A DNA stretch of 64,000 nt from Alphaproteobacteria bacterium (GTDB taxonomy: Bacteria; Pseudomonadota; Alphaproteobacteria; Rhizobiales; Devosiaceae). Below the pieces are notes generated by a model. It ran no database searches. It saw only the letters and a list, made by a program, of their open reading frames with translations, and was not told where the DNA came from. The stretch covers positions 1 to 64,000 of the forward strand of contig JAHJWO010000024.1 in assembly GCA_018828145.1 (NCBI GenBank), read 5' to 3'. Made by a program: the position numbers and the translations under genes. Within the stretch, counting starts at the first letter, position 1; every line of letters begins with the position of its first letter. Shown here piece after piece: positions 53,336 through 60,956 of this stretch.

Positions 53336-54445
53336 TTACAGAGAAGCCGCCATCCGTTCCACGGCCTCGAGAACGCGCCCCCGCGTGCAGCCGAAGTTGA
53401 AGCGGATGAACTGGCCATAGGCCGGGCCGAAATCGCTGCCGGGGCTGAAGGCGACCCGGGCATGGGTCAGGAAGTGTGCGGCGGGATCACCGAGGCCCAG
53501 GGCCGAGCAATCGAGCCAGGCGAGGTAGGTCGCTTCCGGCTTTTCCATTGTGATGCCGGGCAGCCGCTCGGCGACGGCACCGGCCAGCGTATCGCGGTTG
53601 CCCTCCAGATAGGCCAGCATGGCGTCGCGCCAGTCGGTCGCGTCGCGGAAGGCGGCCAGGGTGGCTTCCAGCCCCATTATATTGACACTGTCGACCATGC
53701 CCAGCCGCGAGGCTTCGAAGCGCTGGCGCAGCTCGGGGTTCTGGATGATGGCGAAGGCGGTCTTGAGCCCGGGAATATTGTAGGTCTTGGCCGCGGACAT
53801 CAGCGTGATGCTGCGCCGGGCAATGGCCGGGTCGAGGCTGGCGATGGGGATATGGCGCCGGCCGTCATAGAGCAGTTCGCAGTGGATCTCGTCGGAGATG
53901 ATGGGCCGATCCCCCATGGCCTCGGCCAGGGCCAGCAGCTCGGCGCGATCATAGACCTTGCCCGTCGGGTTGTGCGGATTGCACAGCAGCAGGGCATCGG
54001 CGCGGGCCAGCTCGGTGCGCTGCTCGGCAATGGGGCGGTCGAGCCGCAGCGCGATCGGCTGCAGCGACCAGTGCTCCGGCGCCACGCGGATGGGCTTATA
54101 GATCGGGGTCTGGAGCGCCAGGCTCTGCCCGGGCGCCAGCAGCGCCTTGATCGCCATGTTGAAGCCGGGTTCGACGCCGGGCAGGAAGACGATGTCCTCC
54201 GGCGTGATCGACCAGCCATAATTGGCCGCCATGTCGGCGACGATCTGCGCGCGCAGCTCGGGCTTCGCCGAGCAATAGCCGAATACCGGATGCTGCAGGC
54301 GCTGCATCATCGCTTCGACAATGGCGGGCGCCGCGGCAAAATCCATGTCGGCCACCCACATGGGCAGCACATCGGCGGGGTATCTGCTCCACTTGTTGCT
54401 GCCGGTCTGGCGGCGGTCGATGCCGGAATCGAAGTCGAAGGTCAC
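53336..54445 (-). CDS. patB: PatB/MalY-family PLP-dependent C-S lyase or aminotransferase
   Basis: A 369-aa fold-type I PLP enzyme. Typical MalY/PatB features: DRRQTGSNKWSRYPADVLPM, WVADMDFAAAPAIVEAM, LCNPHNPTGKVYDRAELLAL, SDEIHCELLYDGRRHIPIAS and the PLP Lys in LMSAAKTYNIPGLKTAF. Family members cleave cystathionine or transaminate. It starts at GTG 54445 and is the last gene of the operon from the hydantoin-racemase-like gene, two bases after the SDR stop, so it may act on a pathway product. Its exact reaction is open. Confidence 0.88.
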   Translation of the reverse strand: MTFDFDSGIDRRQTGSNKWSRYPADVLPMWVADMDFAAAPAIVEAMMQRLQHPVFGYCSAKPELRAQIVADMAANYGWSITPEDIVFLPGVEPGFNMAIKALLAPGQSLALQTPIYKPIRVAPEHWSLQPIALRLDRPIAEQRTELARADALLLCNPHNPTGKVYDRAELLALAEAMGDRPIISDEIHCELLYDGRRHIPIASLDPAIARRSITLMSAAKTYNIPGLKTAFAIIQNPELRQRFEASRLGMVDSVNIMGLEATLAAFRDATDWRDAMLAYLEGNRDTLAGAVAERLPGITMEKPEATYLAWLDCSALGLGDPAAHFLTHARVAFSPGSDFGPAYGQFIRFNFGCTRGRVLEAVERMAASL

Positions 54446-54447
54446 GC

Positions 54448-55176
54448 CTAGAGCCCCCGGATCATGCCACCATCGACGCGCAGCATGCTGCCGGTAACAA
54501 AGCTGGCCTGCCGGCTGGCGAGGAAAGCCACGACGGCACCGAATTCTTCGGGCTGGCCGTAGCGGCCCAGCGGGATGTCGCGGCGCGAGGCCGCCTGCAC
54601 GTCTTCCAGCGTGCTGCCGCTGCGCTGGGCCTTGCCGCTGTCCAGCTCGCGCACGCGGTCGGTATCGATGCGGCCGGGCAGGACCATATTGACGGTGATC
54701 CCCTGCGCCGCCACTTCGGCGGCCAGCGTCTTGGACCAGCCGGCAATGGCGCCGCGCACGGCGTTGGAGAGGGCGAGGCCGGGGATTGGCGCCAGCACAC
54801 CCGAGGAGCCGATGGTGATGATGCGGCCCCAGCCGCGCTCGATCATCTGCGGCAGCAGGCCGTCGGTAATGACATAGAGCGAGGTGGCCATGGTCTGGAA
54901 CGCGGCAAGCCAGTCGGCGCTGGACTGCCCCTGCGCCGGCCCCGCCTTGGGGCCCCCGCTATTGTTGACGAGGATATCCACCCCGCCTTCGCCGCGAACC
55001 CGCTCGATGAGGGCTGCGACCGAGGCAGGGTCGGCGAGGTCGACCTTGTAGTCCCCCGAGCGGGAGGCGGCGAGCACCGTCACGCCTTCGGCCCGCAGGG
55101 CGTCGGCGCTGGCGGCGCCCAGGCCACGACTGCCGCCCAGAACCAGGGCGCGCTTACCGGTCAGTCCAAAATCCAT
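54448..55176 (-). CDS. SDR-family protein with altered catalytic residues
   Basis: A 242-aa short-chain dehydrogenase-like protein. The cofactor motif LVLGGSRGLGAASADAL and NNSGG, plus ITIGSSGVLAPI (Ser), are present. But where Tyr-x-x-x-Lys should stand the sequence reads LSNAVRGAIAGWSKTLA, so Tyr is replaced by Ser and Lys by Arg. PGRIDTDRV and MLRVDGGMIRGL complete the fold. This is a known variant group whose activity is unclear. Its start overlaps the DHDPS-like stop by one base. Confidence 0.85.
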   Translation of the reverse strand: MDFGLTGKRALVLGGSRGLGAASADALRAEGVTVLAASRSGDYKVDLADPASVAALIERVRGEGGVDILVNNSGGPKAGPAQGQSSADWLAAFQTMATSLYVITDGLLPQMIERGWGRIITIGSSGVLAPIPGLALSNAVRGAIAGWSKTLAAEVAAQGITVNMVLPGRIDTDRVRELDSGKAQRSGSTLEDVQAASRRDIPLGRYGQPEEFGAVVAFLASRQASFVTGSMLRVDGGMIRGL

Positions 55177-56102
55177 CAGCTAATATCCTTCAGTTTGCGC
55201 TCCTGCCGGGCGATCAGGCGATCCACCTCGGACACGGCCCTGGGCGCCAGCGGCGCGCCCGGCCGGCGCTGTTGCGGGCTCGCAATGGCGCCCCGCTTGT
55301 GCAGCGTATGCTTGCGCACCGCCAGGCCCAGGCCCGGCTGCTGCTCATAGCGGACGAGCGGCAGATAGGCGTCGAATATATCCTGGGCCCGCTCCATGTC
55401 ACCCGCGCCGGCGAGGCGCACGACATCGACCATCATTTCGGGAAAGGCGAAGCCGGTCATGGCGCCATCGGCGCCGCGCTCCATTTCCTCGGGCAGGAAC
55501 ACCCCGCCATTGCCGCACAGCACCGACAGCCGGCGGCGGCCCTTGGCCTCGGCGGCGCGGATGTCGGAAATCTTGGCGAGGCCCGGCCAGTCCTCATGCT
55601 TGAGCATGACAATGGAAGGCATGGCCTCGACAATGCGGCCCAAGAGCGAAGAGCTGATGTGAATGCCGGTCACCAGCGGGAAATCCTGCAGCACCAGGGG
55701 CACGTCGGCGCCGATGGTGTCGACCACGCTCTGGTAATAGGCAAAGATCTGATCGTCGGTCTTGAGCGTGCCGGGCGGGGCGACCATGACGCCGGCTGCA
55801 CCCAGATCCATCACCGCCCTGGTCAGCTCGTCGATCGCGGCAAGGCCGGGCGCGGACACGCCGACGACGACCGGGCGGCCCTCGGCCCGGGCCAGGGTGC
55901 GGCGGGTGATATCGAGCGCTTCGCTCTGGGTCAGCTTGGGCGCCTCCCCCATCATGCCAAGGATGGTCAGGCCATCAGCGCCCTTGTCGAAGTAGAAATC
56001 GGTGACGCTATCGACGCTGGCCATGTCCACGGCAAGCGTATCGGTAAACGGCGTGACGGCAATGACGAAGACGCCTTTGCTCTCTGTGGTGATCAAGGGC
56101 AT
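55176..56102 (-). CDS. Dihydrodipicolinate synthase family lyase
   Basis: A 308-aa TIM-barrel class I aldolase-like enzyme. GVFVIAVTPFTDTLAVDMAS, LGMMGEAPKLTQSEALDITR (usual GEAxxLT motif) and the Schiff-base Lys in SIVMLKHEDWPG. The region of the DapA Tyr reads VLQDFPLVTG rather than YNVP-RT, so it is not DapA; related enzymes cleave or form 2-keto acids. Position in the operon suggests a catabolic retro-aldol or dehydratase step. Confidence 0.86.
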   Translation of the reverse strand: MPLITTESKGVFVIAVTPFTDTLAVDMASVDSVTDFYFDKGADGLTILGMMGEAPKLTQSEALDITRRTLARAEGRPVVVGVSAPGLAAIDELTRAVMDLGAAGVMVAPPGTLKTDDQIFAYYQSVVDTIGADVPLVLQDFPLVTGIHISSSLLGRIVEAMPSIVMLKHEDWPGLAKISDIRAAEAKGRRRLSVLCGNGGVFLPEEMERGADGAMTGFAFPEMMVDVVRLAGAGDMERAQDIFDAYLPLVRYEQQPGLGLAVRKHTLHKRGAIASPQQRRPGAPLAPRAVSEVDRLIARQERKLKDIS

Positions 56103-56114
56103 GCAATAATCCTA

Positions 56115-57470
56115 TCAGGCGAACCATTGGGAGGCGCGGCGCGGCGCATAGCGGCCGTCGCCGGGTTGGTTGACGATGTCCGTTCCATTCCAGGCGAGCT
56201 TGCCGCCGACATAGGTGCGGGTGACGCGGCAGTCGAAGCGCCGCCCGTGGAACGGGCTCCAGTTCAGCGCGTCATGCGCCTTGCTCTCGTCCCAGACCAT
56301 GGGTTCGGGCGAGAGAATGGCGATGTCGGCATCGGCACCGGGCTGCAGCGCGCCTTTTTCCGGCCAGAGGCCGAAGAAGCGGGCGGGACGCTCGCAGAGC
56401 TGGGAGACCGTCAGCGTCAATGCATCGAGATTGCGCTGCACTGCCCCGGTATAGAAGGCGGGCAGCAGGGTTTCGAGACCGGGCACGCCCGCGCCGGCAT
56501 CAAAGATCGAGGGCGTGAACTTGTTGTCGATGGGCCAGCTGGAATGGTCGGAGCTGACGAAGGCGACGCGCCCCTCGACCACATCGGCCCAGAGCTTTTC
56601 GATCTGGCCGGGGCGGATGGGCGGATTGACCTTCATGCGCGCGCCCAGTTCGCCGTCCCGGTCGGGGTCGAACCAGAGATAGTGCACGCAGAGCTCGCCC
56701 GTGGCGCGGAAGCCGTCGCGGCGATAGGTCTCGACCAGGTGGAAGCCGCGCGCCGAGGTGAGGTGCACGATATGGGCATGCGCGCCGCTCAAGGCGCCCA
56801 GCTCGAGGAAATGGGCGGTGGAGGCCTGCTCGGCCGCCAGCGGGCGGCTCGACGAATGCGCCTCGATCCCATTGTGACCAGCGGCACGGGCGCGGGCGAT
56901 GCGGGCGCGCACGATTTCCTGGTCTTCATTGTGAATACCCAGCGGCACATGGGTGGGCGCCAGGGCCTCGAAGAGATCGAGCAGCTGGTCGGCGGCAATG
57001 CGCGGAAAGCGGGTGGGGCTCGATTCAAAGCCTGAAATCTTGAAGGCGACCACGCCGCCCTCGATGAGCGGCAGGACCGAGCTCATGTCCTGCCCCGGCA
57101 TGACCGTGCCATAGAGCGCGACATTGGCATGGGCATGTTCGGCAATGGCCGCCGTCTTGTCGTTCAGCCGCTCGAGCGTGTTGAGCGGCGCCGGATTGTC
57201 ATAGGGCATGTCGACAATGGTGGTGACGCCACCGGCGACGGCCGAGCGGGTGGTCGAGGCAATGCCCGGCAGGCCGCCATAGCTGCCGGCATGGGTCTGG
57301 CCATCGATCACCCCGGGGATGATGAAGCCGGCGCCTGCATCGAAGCTGGCCCTGGCCTGGGGCGGCGCGCCGGTGCCGATGGCGGCAATCCGGCCATTCT
57401 CGATCGCCAGCCAGCCATTGGGGATGGGGCCGGTCGGCGTGACGACCGTACCAAGGATCACTTCGTCCAT
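56115..57470 (-). CDS. Dihydroorotase/hydantoinase-type cyclic amidohydrolase
   Basis: A 451-aa amidohydrolase-superfamily enzyme. The first metal motif is IIPGVIDGQTHAGS, where the usual HxH reads QxH, a substitution seen in some dihydroorotase-like members. Carboxylated Lys in GVVAFKISGFE, metal His in GIHNEDQE and HIVHLTSARG, and Asp in FVSSDHSSWP follow. It would hydrolyse a cyclic amide or ureide such as a hydantoin, dihydropyrimidine or allantoin-like ring. Flanked by a racemase and a lyase gene, which argues for catabolism, not pyrimidine synthesis. Confidence 0.88.
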   Translation of the reverse strand: MDEVILGTVVTPTGPIPNGWLAIENGRIAAIGTGAPPQARASFDAGAGFIIPGVIDGQTHAGSYGGLPGIASTTRSAVAGGVTTIVDMPYDNPAPLNTLERLNDKTAAIAEHAHANVALYGTVMPGQDMSSVLPLIEGGVVAFKISGFESSPTRFPRIAADQLLDLFEALAPTHVPLGIHNEDQEIVRARIARARAAGHNGIEAHSSSRPLAAEQASTAHFLELGALSGAHAHIVHLTSARGFHLVETYRRDGFRATGELCVHYLWFDPDRDGELGARMKVNPPIRPGQIEKLWADVVEGRVAFVSSDHSSWPIDNKFTPSIFDAGAGVPGLETLLPAFYTGAVQRNLDALTLTVSQLCERPARFFGLWPEKGALQPGADADIAILSPEPMVWDESKAHDALNWSPFHGRRFDCRVTRTYVGGKLAWNGTDIVNQPGDGRYAPRRASQWFA

Positions 57471-57472
57471 GT

Positions 57473-58135
57473 TCAGCGCGCCTTCATGCGATATTGGAGG
57501 TCGAGGGTGGTCGCGGCGAGGGCCACCCCGGCCTGCACCGGGTCCACCACGGGCAGGCCCAGGGCGGCTTCCAGCGCAGCGCGATAGCTGCCGAGGCCGG
57601 CGCAGCCCAGGATCACGACATCGGCGCCATCCTCGTCGCGCAGCTTGCTTCCGGTGCGCAGCACGGTTTCCACCACATCGGTGGCCATGAGCTGGGGGAT
57701 GGTCATGTCGATGGAGCGGTCACCCGCCAGCCGGCCGGAAATCTGGAGCGCCTGTAGATACCGCAGGTGCCGGGCGATCGAGGACGGCCCCAGCGAGACA
57801 ATGCCGAAGCGGCGGCCCAGCCCGAGCGCGGCGAGATAGGCGGCTTCGGCAATGCCGATCACCGGTCGCGACGTGGTGGCGCGCACACGGTCGATGCCGG
57901 GATCGGAAAAGCAGCTCAGCACATAGGCGTCGGCATGCTCGTCGGCGATGCGCTCGATGATATTGGGCACGACCATTTCGACATGGGCATCGGTCTCGAT
58001 GCCGGGCGGCGACTTGGCCAGTTCGGTCAGCGCGATATCGTGCCGGCTGGTCTCGGTGATGATCGACAGGCAGGCCTGCATCGACTGGGTGACCGAAACC
58101 GAGCTGTTGGGATTGATGACGAGAATGGAGGACAA
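57473..58135 (-). CDS. Asp/Glu/hydantoin racemase family protein
   Basis: A 220-aa protein. ILVINPNSSVSVTQSMQA is the family N-terminus; the first catalytic Cys is in YVLSCFSDPGIDRVRA and the second in VVILGCAGLGSYRAAL, with Gly-rich anion loops. It may racemise 5-substituted hydantoins or related acids. The start is uncertain: TTG 58135 has GGGA nearby and gives the correct N-terminus, whereas an out-of-frame ATG at 58140 is not used. First gene of the operon, two bases before the amidohydrolase gene. Confidence 0.85.
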   Translation of the reverse strand: MSSILVINPNSSVSVTQSMQACLSIITETSRHDIALTELAKSPPGIETDAHVEMVVPNIIERIADEHADAYVLSCFSDPGIDRVRATTSRPVIGIAEAAYLAALGLGRRFGIVSLGPSSIARHLRYLQALQISGRLAGDRSIDMTIPQLMATDVVETVLRTGSKLRDEDGADVVILGCAGLGSYRAALEAALGLPVVDPVQAGVALAATTLDLQYRMKAR

Positions 58136-58161
58136 GGCATGATCCCGCTTTGAATATTCCA

Positions 58162-58175
58162 CGTAATATACTACG
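58162..58175. promoter_or_regulatory. Candidate GntR operator
   Basis: CGTAATATACTACG, 12 of 14 positions symmetric around TATA, in the 154-bp region between the divergent racemase and GntR genes. It lies 27 bp upstream of the racemase start, where a repressor would act. Confidence 0.5.
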
Positions 58176-58289
58176 AAGAAGGGGGCGTCAAAGCCGTTTG
58201 CAGCTTTGGTAGCCAAAGACCAACCGTTGCCCTATGTTGAGGCAATTCCTGAAGAATCGAGCCGTCAAAGGCTGTACAAGGACGTTTTC

Positions 58290-58979
58290 GTGGCGATCAG
58301 CGGCTCACCCGACAAGGCAAGGAAGTCATTGACTGACCAGGCTTACGACGCCTTGCGCCAACAGATCATCACCGGGGTCCTGCCGCCCGGCCGCGAGATG
58401 AGCGAGCTGGAGCTGGCGGACGTGCTGTCGATGAGCAAGACGCCGGTGCGCGAGGCGCTGTCGCGCCTGGGCGTCGAGGGGCTGGTCGAGGCCTTTCCGC
58501 GCCGCGGCTACCGGGTGACCAGCGTCACCGTCAAGGACATGAACGATCTCTTCGCGGTCCGCGCCATGCTGGAGGGCACGGCGGGGGCGCTGGCGGCCAT
58601 CAACCTCACCGAAGCCGAACTCGAACGGCTCGATGCGCTGGCCGATGCCAGCTATGTGCGCGGCGAGAACACCAGCACGCAGTCCTTCGTCAAGGCCAAT
58701 GAGGATTTCCACTCCGCCATCGCCCGGGCGACGCGCAATCCGCGCCTGCACAACCTGGTGGTCAGCCACCTCGAGGAATGCGGCCGCTTCTTCTATATGG
58801 GCGCGCAGGCCCGCGACGTGAATCCGGAAACCACCAACGACCACCATCGCATCGTCGCCGTGCTGCGCGAACGCGATCCGGAGCGGGCGCGCGCCGCCAT
58901 GGTCGAGCATAACGAAAATACCCGCCAGGGCCTGCTGCGCGCCCTGCTCGATCGCTCGGACAGCGTGCTGTCCTTCTAG
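58290..58979 (+). CDS. GntR-family regulator (FCD/FadR subfamily)
   Basis: A 229-aa regulator. The N-terminal winged HTH ([53 protein letters not shown]) is followed by an all-helical FCD ligand domain ([37 protein letters not shown], with metal-binding Asp/His residues). GTG 58290 is chosen: AAGGA lies seven bases upstream, whereas upstream starts are weak. Divergent from the racemase-led operon, so it most likely controls it, with a pathway intermediate as ligand. Its TAG stop shares CTAG with the convergent AHSA1 gene. Confidence 0.9.
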   Translation: MAISGSPDKARKSLTDQAYDALRQQIITGVLPPGREMSELELADVLSMSKTPVREALSRLGVEGLVEAFPRRGYRVTSVTVKDMNDLFAVRAMLEGTAGALAAINLTEAELERLDALADASYVRGENTSTQSFVKANEDFHSAIARATRNPRLHNLVVSHLEECGRFFYMGAQARDVNPETTNDHHRIVAVLRERDPERARAAMVEHNENTRQGLLRALLDRSDSVLSF

Positions 58980-59461
58980 GCCGCCCGGCCCAGGCGGGCC
59001 ACCAGCCGGTCGATGGTCATGGTCATGCCCGCTTCGATCCCCTTGTCCAGCCAGGCCTGCACCGCGCCCTGGCTCAGATCGTCCGGCAGCCGCAGCGTCA
59101 CCGTCAGCCGCGTCCGCGCGCCCACCGGCTCCAGCTCCACCGTCACTTCCGGCCCGTCGGGCTCGTCGGTATCGGGCCAGCCGCCGCTCGCCCCCCAGGC
59201 AAAGACCAGACGCCGGTTGGGCACGATGTCGCGATAGATGCCGCCGGTCATGTATTGCGTTGTCGCATTCTCCACCATGTGCTGCCGCCAGGCCCCGCCC
59301 ACGCGCAGGTCGAGCGTGGTCGGCTGGGTCGGCGTGGTGCCGGGGTTGAAAAACCAGTCCAGCTGCGCCGGGTCGGTCCAGGCCTGCCACACCAGTTCGG
59401 GCGGCGCATCGAGCAGGCGCGTCAGGGTGAAGCCGCGCTCCAGTACATAGTTGGACGCCAT
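58976..59461 (-). CDS. AHSA1/SRPBCC-domain protein
   Basis: A 161-aa START-like helix-grip protein: [67 protein letters not shown], and a C-terminal helix [19 protein letters not shown]. Family members bind hydrophobic ligands. It is encoded with the ArsR gene in front (stop and start overlap by one base), a common ArsR-AHSA1 arrangement. Confidence 0.88.
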   Translation of the reverse strand: MASNYVLERGFTLTRLLDAPPELVWQAWTDPAQLDWFFNPGTTPTQPTTLDLRVGGAWRQHMVENATTQYMTGGIYRDIVPNRRLVFAWGASGGWPDTDEPDGPEVTVELEPVGARTRLTVTLRLPDDLSQGAVQAWLDKGIEAGMTMTIDRLVARLGRAA

Positions 59462-59808
59462 CAGCGGTCTCCTTCCGTTTGGGTCTTGGTGGCCATCATG
59501 GTCTTGAGCTGGGCCTCGAGCCGGTCGAGGCGCGCGCCGAAGAAGTGCCGGTATTCGGCCAGCCAGCCATCCGCCGCCTCCAGCGGCAGCGCCTCCAGCC
59601 GGCAGGAGCGGAACTGCGCCTCACGCACCTTGCTCACCAGCCCCGCCTCTTCCAGCACCTTCACATGCCGCGACACCGAGGGCAGGGTCATCGCGAAGGG
59701 CTCGGCCAGCTCATTGACCGTTGCCGGCCCCTGCGCCAGCCGCGCCAGGATCGCCCGCCGCGTCGGGTCCGCCAGGGCGGCAAAAGTGATGCTCAGCGCG
59801 TCATCCAT
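59461..59808 (-). CDS. ArsR-family regulator
   Basis: A 115-aa winged-helix repressor: FAALADPTRRAILARLAQGP, AEPFAMTLPSVSRHVKVLEE and AGLVSKVREAQFRSCRLEAL. It lacks obvious metal-binding Cys sets and belongs to the metal-independent group found with AHSA1 genes. Translationally coupled with the AHSA1 gene. A palindrome 14 bp upstream of its ATG (59822-59839) is a likely autoregulatory operator. Confidence 0.9.
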   Translation of the reverse strand: MDDALSITFAALADPTRRAILARLAQGPATVNELAEPFAMTLPSVSRHVKVLEEAGLVSKVREAQFRSCRLEALPLEAADGWLAEYRHFFGARLDRLEAQLKTMMATKTQTEGDR

Positions 59809-59821
59809 ATTTGCGTACTTT

Positions 59822-59839
59822 GCTAATTACGTAACTAGC
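59822..59839. promoter_or_regulatory. Candidate operator of the ArsR-AHSA1 unit
   Basis: GCTA-A-TTACGTAA-C-TAGC: a symmetric 18-mer with one mismatched pair, centred on TTACGTAA, 14 bp upstream of the ArsR start codon. Confidence 0.6.
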
Positions 59840-59990
59840 TAAATACGACTCACGCGGCCAAGAGTCAACTGTCTGTCTCAGCCCTGCTCCGTCCCGGCAT
59901 CTTCCCGGGCTTGAGCCGGGATCCATCCTGAGATCGCGGGGCAGCCGACGCTCTCGACTTTCGGAAAGTGGCGCAGTGAAATGGACTTCA

Positions 59991-60761
59991 CTACAGCAGG
60001 CTCAGGACCTTCTTTCGGAGATAGTCCGATGCCAGCTGCGCTTCCGCCGCCCGCGTCGACCAGTCGTCCGCGACCTTGCCCAGATAGGCATCTCCCGCAA
60101 ATCTTAGTGTATCGGCGATTCCAGCGGGGAGCAGCGGCGCTGCCCAGCTGGCTGCCGCGTCCTTGGTGACGAACGCCCCGGTTTCAGCCGTTCGCCACAT
60201 CCGGGCCAGGGTCAGCAGGACATTGCGTTCATCACCCTCCTGACCAGCTACCAAGGACGGAATGGCCTCGCGCATTGCCCGACGAACCTGGTCGGCGGGG
60301 ATTTCAGGCAGAAGATCGGACAGGTCGGGGCCGATCAGTGGCACGGCCTCTTGCCGCGCCTGGGCGAGCATCAGCGTCACACCGGGATCGGAGAATGGCT
60401 CGGGAACGAGGCCGTTTTCGACGTCAGCGCGCAACCATTCCCCATAGAGAAATTCGCTTCGTCCCGGATAGCCGGGCGCGGCAAGGTCAGACGCCAGCAC
60501 TACCGACAGTTCGATGCAGCGCGGCTCGCCCGGCGGGTTGGGATAGCGGCCGGATACCTTGAGCAATGACGCTGCAAGGCTTTTGCGGTCCGCAGCAGAC
60601 ATTGGCCGGCTGATGACGATTATGAGGTCAACGTCGCTTCGTGGCCGCAAGCCACCCGAGACAGCTGACCCATAAAGATGGGCGGCAACCAGCTCCTGCC
60701 CAAAGATGTGCGTCGCGATCGCGATCACGGCCTCCGCTTCCTTGAGCATTCCAGTTCCCAT
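59991..60761 (-). CDS. AadA-like aminoglycoside nucleotidyltransferase family protein
   Basis: A 256-aa protein with an N-terminal nucleotidyltransferase domain (HLYGSAVSGGLRPRSDVDLI: GS followed by DxD) and a C-terminal helical domain like DUF4111 (RNVLLTLARMWRTAETGAFV, TKDAAASWAAPLLPAGIADT). This is the layout of ANT(3'')/ANT(9) streptomycin-spectinomycin adenylyltransferases. It is chromosomal, in normal base composition, with no integron or IS nearby, so it looks like a long-standing gene; whether it modifies antibiotics is not known. ATG 60761 or 60749 are possible starts. Confidence 0.8.
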   Translation of the reverse strand: MGTGMLKEAEAVIAIATHIFGQELVAAHLYGSAVSGGLRPRSDVDLIIVISRPMSAADRKSLAASLLKVSGRYPNPPGEPRCIELSVVLASDLAAPGYPGRSEFLYGEWLRADVENGLVPEPFSDPGVTLMLAQARQEAVPLIGPDLSDLLPEIPADQVRRAMREAIPSLVAGQEGDERNVLLTLARMWRTAETGAFVTKDAAASWAAPLLPAGIADTLRFAGDAYLGKVADDWSTRAAEAQLASDYLRKKVLSLL

Positions 60762-60956
60762 TCCGGCATTCAGTCGACTTGCGTCCCGATACTGACCGTT
60801 TGGCTATAGACGATCAACGTCGCCGCAACCCTCAGGCCGGGCATCAGGGAATGTGGATCGCTGACCGATACCTTCCGGAGGGGAAATCGCCCGCGCCTCG
60901 TCGAAACTGTGCTTTCCCGTTCGTCGTTGGGACAGACGCAACCCGAGAGGAGACGC

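Noticed and set aside
55176-56102. dapA (dihydrodipicolinate synthase)
   Set aside because: The Schiff-base Lys is present, but the active-site Tyr motif region reads LQDFP and the gene lies in a catabolic operon, so only the family name is given.
59840-59990. A terminator or RNA gene between the ArsR and AadA-like genes
   Set aside because: The segment has a CCCGGGCTTGAGCCGGG-like dispersed repeat but no T run and no conserved RNA shape.
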